Assembly (NCBI RefSeq): GCF_030272615.1
Contig: NC_081413.1
Coordinates: 334,034,302 to 334,098,301, forward strand
DNA length: 64,000 nucleotides
Direction: 5' to 3'
DNA from: Cryptomeria japonica
Lineage: Eukaryota; Streptophyta; Pinopsida; Cupressales; Cupressaceae
In this document: one piece after another, positions 39,050 through 50,180 of the stretch
How the letters are laid out: every line of letters starts with the position of its first letter
Position numbering within the stretch: the first letter of the stretch is position 1
Translations under genes and position numbers: made by a program
Notes under the pieces: generated by a model
Database searches by the model: none
Told to the model about the DNA's origin: nothing
The model's input: the letters and a program-made list of their open reading frames with translations, nothing else

Positions 39050-41912
39050 TGGTTCATTGTTGCAGGAGATTGCAAGCACAAGTAGCGAGTAGGTACGGGG
39101 TATCATCTCCACCTGGCTTCATAGGTCTGAGCATGCCTTATTGGTCCATTGGAAGTGAATTAGGTAGTCGTAAGACCCTATGTTTTACCCTAGTCGTGCT
39201 CAAGTGGGTGTCGTCAGTCGTTCGTCAGTTTTTCCCTTTGTTGAGTATGCGAGTCGTGTATTTGTTTGGTGTTCTTGAGTTACGTGTTGTACATTTGGTA
39301 AAATTAATTATTAAATCCTAAGTATTTAATTATATTAAATGTGTTTAAACGCATTCATAAATTAAAGGGACTAAATTAAATAGGACCCCTTTGTGTGATT
39401 AATCAATAAATCATATTGCTTAATTCATATTTGTAGCAAGTTTGGTTAAATGGCTATTTTTAAATGATGAATTGTATGTATTGTTGTTAAAAGGTTAATT
39501 AGAAATTGGAAAATTAATAATTTACCCTCTTTGTCATTTTGAAATAGAAATGTTAGTTTTAATTTATTTGAGAAAATCAAATTTTGGAGAGAAAAGCATT
39601 TTTTAATTATGGAAATGATTTTTATTTGGTTAAAAATAATTTTGACCTAAAAAATAAATTTTTGGTCCAAAAAAATTCCTTTTAACCTAGGTTTTCAAAA
39701 TAATTTGGGGAGTTGTTTTTGGAATGGAAAATTTTGGGGGCATTTTGGGTTGGAAGAAATTCTTGAGCTTGCAGGTTGGGCTCTCATCAAGTCACTTCCA
39801 GGATTGCATATGGAGGTAGGATTCTGGTTAATTTCCTTTGTTTTAAAGAAATTTATTGATTTGATTTGGAAGAGATCTGTGTTTGTTTGTTTGAAAAATC
39901 TCTTATATTTGTGAAAGAAGGAAGAGTAGCAATGAGTTTTTGAGTTTATCCCTCACTGATTTCATTTCCATTTCCAAATCAACTTCTGGTTTGCTCAAAT
40001 TGATTTCTAAATTGAAATTGAGTATGGGTTTTAAACTAAGGAATTTTTTTGTGTTTGGTATGATGGGAGTGGAAAATGTTTGAAATTTGCTGGTAAAAAT
40101 TTGCCAATTTGGGTATTTTGGCATGCTGGTAATTTGCAAAACAAAACAAAATGCATTCCCTGGCTTTTTCTGAGTTTATTTTGTTGGTTTGGGGGTTTGG
40201 TTTCTTCTGAAGAAAATAAAATAATATATGGAAATCATTATGTGTTTTTTGGAAAATCCCGTGACTCTGTGTGCAAAAAATTGGGGGTTTTCGTTTTAAA
40301 AAATAAATGAAGTTTTTTTTAATATTATTTTATTAAAAAAAAAAAAAAATTAACATTATTTTATTAAAAAGTTTTTAAATGATAATTTTTAATTATTAAT
40401 TATTATAAATATATATTAATTAATATTTAATTAATATTATATATATATATGCAAGGACATAAGCCTGATTTTGGAAAAACGATAAATTAGATATCTCTTT
40501 TGAGGAAAATAGAAATGGTTTTATTTTATGTTGGAAAATTAATTATTAATATTACTTTTTAAACTATATTTTCATATATTTGAAAATATATGTGATTTGG
40601 ATAAATTAGAATGGATAAGTTACGTTAAAAAAAAAAATTGATTATTTTATTTTGAAAAATAAATATCAATTTTAGTTGAGAATTATATAAATTAAATTAT
40701 ATTTTTATATGTATAACATATAAATATAATTGTATAAATGAGTTTTTGGTTTAAATTTATTGTGAAGTATGGATATTTACTTTATGATGTAAATTAAATT
40801 ATAGTTGAATTAGAAAACCATGGGCAACATGTACCATAACAAGGTGGATAAATTGTAATCAATTTAGATTAATTAGAACACTTTGATCGGTTTGTATTTT
40901 TAGCGGTATGGAAAAATGATTGTCATTATAGATTAATGTTAATGCATGTTTAATTTTCTCTATTCGCATTCAATTTCAAAATGGCAAGTTCTTTATTGCG
41001 AGTGTTGGATATTGTCATGTGGTTGATTTGTAACTGGTCATGTCCTTGATCTCGAGTGTTGGATGTTGTCATGTGGTTGATTGTAACTAGTCATGTCTCT
41101 AGTCAGAGAATCGTCAGTTAGTGCACCTCATGTGAGGACTTGTTTGGCCAAGTGGGTTTTCCTACCGTATTGAACTCCGTGTACTAGTCCTTGTGTATAC
41201 CTTCATTTTGGGAGTTCGTCTGATTTGTGGTCAAGTGTCATATGAGAGAGTGGCTTTCGAGTGGGGGTCGTGCCCAAAGTGGTAGCAAGGTAACCCATCA
41301 AAAGTGTATATTAGGGAGTTTAGTAGATGAAAACACTAAGTAAGATAATTGTGCCTCACGCATGGGATGAGTGCTATTATAGACTCAGGATGTAGTGAGA
41401 AGGCCTGAAATGGCAAACCAACAACCTTGTCTTCACGAAAGGATGTGTTGGGTCCACATGAGACTTGGATGGGGTTGGAGGTTCGAGAGAGGTTGCTAGG
41501 GTAACCCAATAGATGGGGTTGGGACCTATGGAGGCCTACGTGGGTAACCATACTAAGCTATGTGATGACACTCATCCCTTATGTTTACTAGTGTGCAGTT
41601 TGTGTTGTTTTTTCTTGGAGCACTGTTGTGGAGTCATATCTGACTATTTATGCCTTTGAGAGTAACTGATATTCATGATAGACCATGGGTTGCTTATGAT
41701 GGGTTGCGAGGGTTTAGTTTCGCTGGCACTCCAGTTGTTCTTTTGTATTTTCTCCATATCATGTTTTAGCTGGATCCTCTTTCTCCTTCTTGGATCATTC
41801 ATGTATCTTTTGGACTGATGTGGTCATATGTATTATTTGTTTATATACGCCTTATTGGCTGGATTTTATTGATGTGAACCTTATGTATACTTCACACTAT
41901 TATTTATTAGAG

Positions 41913-41975
41913 GGGTCTTGTAGTTGAGAAGACCCAGAGATGTAGCCCATTAGGGGTGAACTCCGATATCAATTT
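41913..41975 (+). other. Conserved paired-hairpin block in LTR-C
   Basis: GGGTCT (41913-41918), an 11-base loop, AGACCC (41930-41935), then CCC-ATTA-GGG within 'gtagcccattaggggtgaactcc'. Same design as LTR-A and LTR-B. The loop differs from LTR-A at two positions while the stem is unchanged. Confidence 0.5.
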
Positions 41976-42578
41976 GGTGTTATGTGGTGTTTGTGTTCAT
42001 CTGGTTCCTTTTTATTTTGGATGTATGAATGTCATTATGGTTAAATTGTATAATATGGATTAGATGATATCAATCTTAAATGCATGTATGAAGTTATCTT
42101 ATTAGATGCAGTAATATGGATCATGAAGAATGTAGGTTTAGTGAAATGCAAAGTATTCATTATCTTTTAATGCAAATAAAGTATGTATGGAAATTAAATG
42201 TACGACATATGTTTTAATTTAAGGTTGGATGTAATGTATAGTTAAATTGCAATGAATGAATTTAATCATGTTACCCATATTTTAACCTATCAAATGAATT
42301 TAACCATTGATTAAGTATAATTATGTTATTAAGTTAATCAATTAAATTGGAGTTAATTATTGTGAGTTGAGTTAGTGATGAACCAAGTAATCACGTTGGG
42401 AAACCCTTTAAGTGTTAGTTAAGTCTTTCGTTGTGTAATTTGAACTTAATGTTAACTTAATGTATCATTTACTGTTTTAACTTAAAAAAAAAAAAAATTG
42501 CACTCTATTCTCGTGTTTTAGTTTAATCCCTTCGGGGTTTCCTGGCAGGGCATTACACTAATGCTCCCGTGTCATTAG

Positions 42579-43027
42579 TGTTAGGGTTTCAAGCAGATCC
42601 GAAGCAAATATGAACTAACAATTATATGCAGATTTAAATACAAAGGATAAAGAAATAAAATAGGACACATATAACACAGAGATTTAACGTGGTTCACCCA
42701 GAATGGGTTATGTCCACCATACACAACCGTCCAATCTTTATTTTTATCCAGCAAAAACAATACATCAACCTTACAATGCCTTAAGCATCCCAACTGCTTA
42801 TAACATGCGTTTTTAGGGCAACAAACAAAGTCGGCCTTTTTAGGGTTTTATTACAATGTTGGTTTTCATCAACAAAAAGCAGGATTTTTTTTTTCTCGGG
42901 GGCTGCCGCCCCCGAACCCCTGCAGAGGGCTTCGCCCGCTTTCCCAGGGCCCAGCCCGACCCCAAACCCTGAGGAGAATATATGTTGATTGTACAATACT
43001 TATTTGATCAGTTGCCACATATCAACA
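42579..43027 (-). repeat. Copia3 3' LTR
   Basis: On the minus strand it starts TGTTGATATGTGGCAAC after the polypurine tract and ends TTGAAACCCTAACA, about 449 bp. It contains 'ctgggtgaaccacgttaaa', a motif widely seen in R/U5 of TNT1-type LTRs. The left edge rests on the TG/CA rule because the partner LTR is not visible. A GC-rich hairpin lies at 42893-42970. Confidence 0.65.
42893..42970. other. GC-rich inverted repeats in the Copia3 LTR
   Basis: 'cgggggctgccgcccccg' forms a near-perfect hairpin (CGGGGGC...GCCCCCG), followed by 'gagggcttcgcccgc' and 'gggcccagccc', two further small palindromes. A sharp GC peak in an AT-rich LTR; presumably a stable structure in the RNA leader. Confidence 0.7.
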
Positions 43028-43090
43028 ATCTCCCACTTGGAGACTGATTAGGCTCCACACCAAACAATCTTCCACTTGGAGACTAATACT
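43028..43090 (-). promoter_or_regulatory. Copia3 polypurine tract, duplicated
   Basis: On the minus strand CCAAGTGGGAGAT abuts the LTR start at 43027. The 21-base phrase 'acaatctcccacttggagact' (split here only by one C/T change) occurs at 43025 and again at 43064, 39 bases away. The LTR-adjacent copy should be the working tract; the inner copy looks like a tandem duplicate. Confidence 0.75.
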
Positions 43091-43149
43091 AGATGACACC
43101 ACTGTATTTGCAACATCCGCTGGTTAAAACACTGGTACTTGACTAGTAT

Positions 43150-43868
43150 AAATTCCACAATTATCAATCAAGAAGACCAACATAAACTGATGAAGAAATC
43201 AGCTTCTCCTGTGGAACTGCCTTCATGAACATATCGGCAGGATTCTCACTTGTGTGAATCTTGTCAAGCTGTAACTGACCCTCCTCCAAAATAGTCTAGA
43301 TGAAGTGGTACTTGAGCTGAATGTGCTTTGTCCTTGAATGAAAACCAAAGTTCTTCACAAGATAAATGGTACTCTGGCTATCACTATACAATGGGCGATC
43401 CTCCTATGTCTGACCCAATTCCTCCAGAAAATATTGTAACCAAATCATCTCCTTGCTAGCTTCTATAGCAACAACGTACTCAGCTTCAGTGGTTGAAAGT
43501 GCAACAACCTTTTGCAGCCTAGAAATCCAACTGACTGCAATTCCCCCTATAGTAAAAACATACCTTGTAATACTCCTCTATGAATCAATATCCTCTGCCA
43601 GATCAAAGTCAACAAATCCACTCAGAGCAGCACTAGATCCTTTTAAACATAATGCCTTCGTAGTAGTTCCTTTCAAATACCAAAGAATCCATTTTACAGC
43701 ATTCCAATGTTCCATACCCGAATTACTCATAAACCTACTCACAACTCCCACTACATGTGCAATATCTAGCTTTATGCAAACCATTGCATACATCAGACTG
43801 CCAACAGCTGATGAATACGGGATGTTAGACATTTTCTTTACCTCTTCCTGTGCCTTTGGGTAGATCCT
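43150..43868 (-). pseudogene. Copia3 RT C-terminus and RNase H
   Basis: From the gypsy junction the frame reads PKAQEEVKKMSNIPYSSAVG, SLMYAMVCIKLDIAHVVG and RFMSNSGMEHWNAVKWILW, the end of Copia RT. RNase H follows: GFVDFDLAEDIDS (first Asp), then after stops VALSTTEAEYVVAIEASKEM (Glu) and LYSDSQSTIYL (Asp), with FHSRTKHIQLKYHFI and ENPADMFMKAVP. Stops near 43577 and in the C-terminal third. It continues the coding at 61162-61990. Confidence 0.88.
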
Positions 43869-44920
43869 TGTGATGATAAAAATGTTGTTAGTATAAGAGG
43901 CATACACATATAATGAGACAATATAATATAATTGAAAAGCTTAATTTCAAAACTAAATCAAAGATGCAAACCATAAGCCTTCCTTGAAATGTCCCATTTT
44001 CCTCTATTCTTGAGGACCTTGAAGGTGTTGGATTGATAGGCTCTCAATGGAGCAATGGCCTCCAAAGTGACAACTCAAGAGTTGAGTAGCTATTTGATCA
44101 TGATTGACTATGGAGATGATAAGAAATGCATGATTTAAGAAACTATACTAACATGCTATGATTAATCCAAAAGCTAATTACTATATAATTGAAATGCAAA
44201 TTGCCTATAGTAATGATGCCTAAATTGATATGAGATGGGATCCATATTGCTCCAAAATGAGGGGTATTTATAGGATTTCCAAGGCCAAAGCTGAGGTGGT
44301 AGGAATCAATGGTCTAGATCTGATCTGAAGATATCAAGGGCCAAGATTGAGGAAGTTGGAGAAGAGGTTGGAGGGAGGGACACTTGTCATCTCTGTGGTG
44401 ACAAGTGTCAAGGAGCCTTGCTCATGAGAGGGCAAGTGTCCAAGGGAGGAGACATGTGGAAAAAGTGCCATGTGTCTCAACAAGAGAATATCCACACCAT
44501 GGGAGGTTAGGATAAGAAGGTTAGGATGTGCAAGATAGGATAGGGTTAGTTAGACCCACGATTAGATTGAATGGGTTAAGTTAGGGAATGGTTAGGTTAG
44601 GTGGTTAAAGTTAGGAGCCATGTGCTCATTTGAATTTAGAAATTCAAATAATTGGAAAATGGTAATTAATCTCAACAAACTTAAGTTTCTTAATATTAAT
44701 TAGGGATTAGAAGAATTGATTAGTATGGGGAGACATTGAATTAATTAATTAAAGGGGGATATGAAATGAACTATATAAATAAATCATTTAGATTTATTTA
44801 CTAGTAGATGAATAGAGAAATTAGTTAAATTGCTTATGAATTCAATTAATTGAGAAGGGGAATTAATCAAATAACTGCGTATTTAATTAACTATCTTCAG
44901 ACCATTTTTAGGTGTATACA
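43869..44920 (-). repeat. Gypsy 3' LTR
   Basis: 1,052 bp, plus-strand TGTGATGATAAAAATG to AGGTGTATACA. It is an almost base-for-base match to 60101-61161. The main difference is a short AT-rich indel near 44740 (60970 in the partner). Its outer edge is set by the Copia3 sequence resuming at 43868. Confidence 0.95.
44265..44272 (-). promoter_or_regulatory. TATA box of the gypsy 3' LTR
   Basis: Minus-strand TATAAATA within 'cctataaataccc', about 650 bases from the LTR start, conserved at 60497-60504 in the 5' LTR. The likely start site of the genomic RNA is just downstream. Confidence 0.65.
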
Positions 44921-44936
44921 TTTTGCCCCTCTTTGA
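44921..44936 (-). promoter_or_regulatory. Gypsy polypurine tract
   Basis: Minus strand AAAGAGGGGCAAAA ends directly at the LTR start (TGTATACACC). It is the expected plus-strand primer next to the 3' LTR. Confidence 0.8.
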
Positions 44937-45059
44937 AGCAATGTGTGACGATGCGTTGGTTCAAAGAAAACTTGATTGATGATGTTGTTGATTCGATAGA
45001 ATGTAGATTTGATCTTGATTTGATGCAAATTTGGTTGCAATGTGATACTGATTTGATTT

Positions 45060-45173
45060 GGAGATGATAAATCTTGATATGATGCGGTTTCGATCTTGGA
45101 GATGATAAATCTTGATATGATGCGGTTTTGATCTTGGAGATGATAAATCTCGATATGATGCCCCAGACTCTAA
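45060..45173. repeat. 38-bp tandem repeat, three copies
   Basis: 'ggagatgataaatcttgatatg' recurs at 45060, 45098 and 45136, an exact 38-bp step, with 'atgcggttttgatctt' between. It lies in the gypsy 3' untranslated region. The rest of 44937-45820 is AT-rich and shows no gene. Confidence 0.9.
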
Positions 45174-45824
45174 TTGATAAAAATTGATGCCAGGATGCCC
45201 CCTCGAGAGATGAATTGGATAATTTTTGAATGTTTTTTGAATTTTTCATGATGTTTTGATTTTTTTTGAAAATTTTGAAATTTTTAGATTTTTTTAATGA
45301 TTTTCTGATGTTTAGAGTCAATCCGATTCATTTTCCGATAAGAAATTTGAAAATACTGTCCCGCCCAGTTGATTAGTTGATTAGATGATTAACAATAAGT
45401 GGAATAAAAATCCCACTTAAACACCCCATTATGAGTTTAAAAAGGTGAATTCCTTTTTCCACTCCTCATTTGTGCACTGCAGTTGTTGGAGAAAAATTGC
45501 TCTGGAGGAAGGAAATGGCGATCTCGTACCACCAACATAGGTTCGAGTGAGTTCGATGATATGAGCGTCCTCTGACATATGATCCACTGGTACGTACTTT
45601 GAGAAAACCCAACTTTGTTGATTTTAAAAAAAAAATTAGCTGTTTGCATAAAAAAATCATTTTTTAGCTTTTTTGCCAAATGGGTTGGGGAGAAAATTGC
45701 ATTTTTGAGATGGGTTTTTCGATTAGTGAAATGGGTTTTTTGGATTTTTTTAAAAAAAACTCATTCGCATCTCAAAAAATTTATTTATACATGCAGTTTT
45801 GAATTTTTTGAAATTTTAAAATTT

Positions 45825-46010
45825 GGGCGGGAAAGGAAAAGGCGGGATGGGGGAGAGGAGGGCGGAGGCGGAGGCGAAGGAGCGGAGCCCCACCGACGGT
45901 CGCCACTGGTGCCATCGTTGGCGCTGCGAGAGGCACCGCAGGTGCCACTGCAGGTGCCAAGGGCGCCGTGGGTGGTGCCACCATAGGCGCCAACCGGGGG
46001 GGCGAGGGGA
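45825..46010. other. GC-rich island in the gypsy 3' region
   Basis: A GC-rich block with 'ggcggaggcggaggcgaagg', repeats of 'ggcaccgcaggtgcc' type and 'gggcgccgtgggtggtgcc', flanked by T-rich DNA (46010-46160, many 'ttttttcggttttt'). Open frames on both strands come from composition. Its 'gcggagc(t/c)ccacc' phrase recalls LTR-B near 34610. Confidence 0.8.
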
Positions 46011-46594
46011 ATTTATTTTTTTAATTTTTTTTATTGGTTTTTTCGATTTTTTCGGTTTTTCCAATTTTTTTATTTTTTCGGTTTTTCCGATTTTTGACAA
46101 TTTTTTGATTTTGATTTTTCACTTGATTTTTGGAAATTTTTTATGATTTTTGAGAAAATGATTTGGTTTGTCAATTCGTCGGATTTGCTGCCAATTGGAT
46201 TTGATTTTTCAATTTTTGATAGGATAAGATTTGATTAGCTATCTAATTGATAAAATTAGACGCTCCTGATTGATAAATTGGGTGATTAGTTCTGATTATC
46301 TCAATGCATGCGCAAGATGAGATAAGATTGATAATGACCTCATGATAGATGAGTGTCATTGATAGGGGCCCAATGAGATTTGATAAAAATCTCAATTGAA
46401 CAAAATAGACTAATAGATAGATTTGATAGATAGATAAATCAAGAAACTGATATGATGAGGTGATTTCATTGCAGGAGCGTTTTACTGTTCTTTAGTTTCA
46501 GGAACGCTTCCCGAAGACATGGATGTTGATACCCCACCTTAGCCAGGTGGAGTGAGATCACATTAGCAGATGTGGTCTATCTTCCCTTCTTGAC

Positions 46595-48508
46595 ATGCCT
46601 CGACCTCTAATAAACCAGGGATTACTGACAGCTTTAGCAGAGCGCTGGCATAGTGAACATAACACATTTCACTTGCCGACTGGAGAGATGACGGTGACAC
46701 CCAAGGATGTCTACCAAATTTTGCAGATCCTTGTGATGGGTGATTTAGTATATTATGATCTCAGTGAGTAGGGTGGGATAGAGGCACTTTGTCATGTGTT
46801 TGAGGATGACAAGATCGGCGGGTATGATATTGTGTGGCAGGAGATGTTAGAGCTAGGGTATGCCATGTTGCTGACTGTGCTTGCTGGATTTATTGGAGGC
46901 TTCCTTTGTCCTGATCATAGGTCAAAGGGATTATCTATTAGATGGGGTCATCTGCTTGAGCAGATGGTGACAGAGGGGACCCGATTTTCATGGGGATCAT
47001 GTATGTTAGTGCACTTGTATCATGACTTGCACCGAGTTGTGTACCAGGGATCAACTGCGTTATCAGCAGGGGTGACTGTGCTTTAGATATGGGCTTGGGA
47101 GCATTTATCTATCACACGACCATTGGCAGATAGAGAGAGACCTGTAGGAAGACCTTATGCTGACGGGTATCTTGGTGTCATTGTCCAGCGAAAGCTGGAC
47201 AAATTAGAGTACTGGAGACGGACCTTGGATGACCTAGATAAGGTGATATGGAGGCCATACAAGGACTATGAGATTTGGCCCAAGGATGCAATGGAGATGC
47301 CATATGTATTCATGACACAATATCTGATTGGCTTGACACCTTATGTCATCAAGCGATTCCCTTGTATGAGGGTGTTGAGATAGTATGGTAGGATACAGGG
47401 GATACCATAGGGTACAACTCATTATGCTCATCGGAGATTGGATGTGGCTACTTGGGGGCCTTCTATTTTATATGACCATGCCTGCGCAGAGTATCGATAA
47501 TTGGGGCCTATGGATTGGGATTATCTTCCAGGTGTGACAGATAGTGGGATGACACATGAGTGCGTCGTGCATTGTATTATACACAAGTTTCTGAGACTGA
47601 CACGTCTGGATGAGCTAGAGCCAGTGTTAGATGAGGATGATGAGAGGCCACAACGCAGAGCTCCTAGATGACGGAGGGATGGTAGAGATAGAGATGATAG
47701 CGGAGATGGAGATGGATATGGGGGAGATGCAGGAGATCAGGGTGGTGGAGGAGATGATGATGATGGGGATGATGATGGGGGAGATGGTCAAGCAGTGGCA
47801 GTGGCAGTGACAGGCACACCAGGAGCTAGTAGTTCCAGATTTGCTAGAGATGTATATACAGATTGGATGGCCTGGGTGGTCAGATGTAGGAGATCAGGTC
47901 CAAGGGATCAGGGGCATCAGGTTCCAGAGTAGGAGGTTCCCCCAATTGAGCAGGTACCTATGATAGTATCACGGGCTGAGCAGCCACATGTAGAGGCACC
48001 TCGACGGATCCTCATTAGTATGCCATCTCATCAGCAACAGGCTTAGATTACTGACCTACAAGCTCAGGTTCAGTAGCTAGAGAGTCGACTAGCAGAGAGG
48101 GACTCTCAGATGGCCCAGCTAGAGACTTAGATGGCTTCTCTCCTAGTTGAGAGAGATGCAACTATGGATAGGTGTCGACAAGCCGAGACATAGGTACAGT
48201 TGTCAGGAGGGTCTACTTCAGGGAAGAGTGCCCTAAAGATGATGCGCTAGGGGATCCGAGAGGCTAAGTATTATAGGACATTATACTTTACTGCTCTTCC
48301 TTCTGAGCAGAGGGCTCCAGGATTTTCATAGCTGAGCAGGAGATCGAGACAGAGCTAGACTAAGAGTCGAGGAGTGATAGGGCCACTTCAGAGAGCTCCC
48401 CCAGGTGGGGACTCAGGTATAGGGGTACTAGCTTGTGCTACTCTACCTGCCACATCAGGACAGAGTTCTACTCTGCGTCCGAGTGGTCACATTGATATGA
48501 GACATTGA
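46595..48508 (+). pseudogene. Plant mobile domain (PMD)-like ORF, antisense in the gypsy element
   Basis: One frame runs 638 codons from MPRPLINQG at 46595 to TGA at 48506-48508, with no frameshift but 14 internal stops (12 TAG, one TAA, one TGA). The start resembles the plant mobile domain: GLLTALAERWHSEHNTFHLP, GEMTVTPKDVYQIL, then CHVFEDDKIGGYD, RWGHLLEQM, HYAHRRLDVATWGPS. A shifted piece just upstream (46555-46600, EITLADVVYLPFL) probably belongs to it. The tail is a D/G-rich acidic run (47700-47790), a Gln-rich coiled coil (LQAQVQ, LESRLAERDSQMAQLE) and a basic end. PMD proteins are plant-specific, exist as host genes and as passengers of transposons. It lies opposite to gag-pol, between integrase and 3' LTR, where Tat-lineage elements are known to carry extra ORFs. 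Function in the element is unknown. Confidence 0.75.
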
Positions 48509-50082
48509 TCTATTTATGTACACACCTTTGTGTGATGAGATATTGATGATTCCTGCAATGTATATTTGTGATGTATCTCATATATTTTGTGATATCATTG
48601 TACCTTGGACATGGGTCTTGTTTTGATGATATGATATGGAGTCAATCCTATTCGTTCTACATGACCTATGAGATGATGGATGCATTCTATTTGGTATATG
48701 ATTATGATGTGTAGTTACTTTCCTGATGTATGCATGATGTATGCTTTAATTTCTATATGCTTATGAATTCTATATGATGAATATATGATGATGCAGTATT
48801 TACATGATGTATGCAAATGCAAATATGTATGGTGATGCTTATAATTTCTATGTGATGTTTGTGCGATTGCAATGCTTTCTATGTTTATGATTTTTTTTTT
48901 TTCTTTTTTTTTCATGTTAATATGAGATGGATGCAATGCAATGCAATGGTGTTATTTTATATGATTTGAGATTTGATGAATGTCATGCAATGATCCTACT
49001 AAATGAATGAATGATTTGATGCTTTATATGAATGATGCCTTGGTATGCAATGGTTACATGAGATGAACTAACTTATCATGCAGGATGAATGAATTGATTA
49101 TTTTTGTTATTGTCCAATGTACTCAATTACATAATAAGATAGATAACACCATGTTAGCTTTGGCCTTGGAAAAGATGAGCATTCTGATCCCATGCAGAAT
49201 GAAATGCAAATCTATCTTAAAATGTAATGCAATGCAGTGATTGAACTGGTCATGGAGTCATTGCTTTTTTTCATCATTGAGCCTTTAAAATGTGGGAAGT
49301 GAGTGCAAACATCAATGGTGTAATTGAACCATGATGACCTGAGCACTACTTTCCTGGTTTTTGATATTGCAAGTTAGCACAAGCATCGAGGTATAATTGA
49401 ACCAAGATGACCAGAGTGTTGCTTGCGTAAAACAGGCAGTAATAACCATTTCTATATGCAAGTCCGAAATGTATTCCATGATATTCTAATGATCATTTCC
49501 TTAGACAACTTTGCACATATTAATGATTAATTTACAGACAGTAGACAAGAAAAATATCATGTTCCTTCTTCGTTCCTCTAGTCAAAGACATCCTGGAGTT
49601 ACTCAGAAATAATGATAGTGAAAATCCAAATAAAATAGTTGAACCATTATTGCCAAAGTGTTAAAATCATGAGTCAAGATATATCATCCATTGATATGTG
49701 ATAGTTAATGGTTGACAATGTGATCTTCAGTTCAATGTTGGATGTGTCTCAGTTTTTTGCTTGACAAGCATTGTCTAACTGTTGTTTTACCTACTTTGAT
49801 TAAGCTCAAAATGATTGCCACTTTTTGCCCCCAACTAGGTTCAAGATTTTGCCCCCAACCTAGAAACAAGTCTTATTATGATATAGTCAATGATCCAAAC
49901 CATGACGAGAAATCACCTAGGATGCCTGCATATGTACAAAAGGCTTTATGACATGAACAACGCTGATGGAAAAGAATGCAAGCGGAAGAAAGCACGAACC
50001 AATAGATGGAAGAGCTAGCTAATAGATAGCGCCTGTTTGCCAGGTTTTCACCATCTATTTTTATTGCACTTTTTCTCATTTT
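48509..50082. other. Gypsy spacer between PMD-like ORF and integrase
   Basis: AT-rich DNA with many ATGATG and GTATGCATG phrases (48700-49080) and a partial duplication of 'gaaccatgatgacctgag' type near 49327 and 49407. No frame I would call a gene on either strand. Termination of the two converging coding regions would have to occur here. Confidence 0.55.
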
Positions 50083-50180
50083 TGATTTTTTACTGTTTTT
50101 GCTTTTTCACTGTTTTTGGATTTTTTGCTTTTTCACTGTTTTTGAATTTTTCAGCTTTTTCACTATTTTTGGATTTTTCA
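50083..50180. repeat. T-rich ~26-bp tandem repeat
   Basis: 'gctttttcactgtttttgga' and variants occur at about 50101, 50127 and 50154, plus a partial copy before. It overlaps the end of the integrase frame and could act as an A-rich (minus strand) 3' signal. Confidence 0.7.

Larger units (their letters stand above)
38653..42557 (+). mobile_element. Solo LTR-C, 3,905 bp, TGTAGTACCCC family
   Basis: Begins TGTAGTACCCCTGCCCTAATC and ends GGCAGGGCATTACA. CTAAT at 38648-38652 and 42558-42562 is a perfect duplication. It is close to LTR-A along most of its length but lacks LTR-A's hairpin array, and has a large TA/TG microsatellite near its left end. It sits just left of the Copia3 3' LTR. No coding region. 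Confidence 0.92.

Noticed and set aside
45615-46146. Overlapping frames over the gypsy GC-rich block
   Set aside because: Composition artefact with low-complexity products on both strands.
46595-48508. Stop-codon readthrough or TAG recoding in the PMD-like ORF
   Set aside because: Nuclear plant genes do not use TAG as sense; base change in a dead copy explains it.
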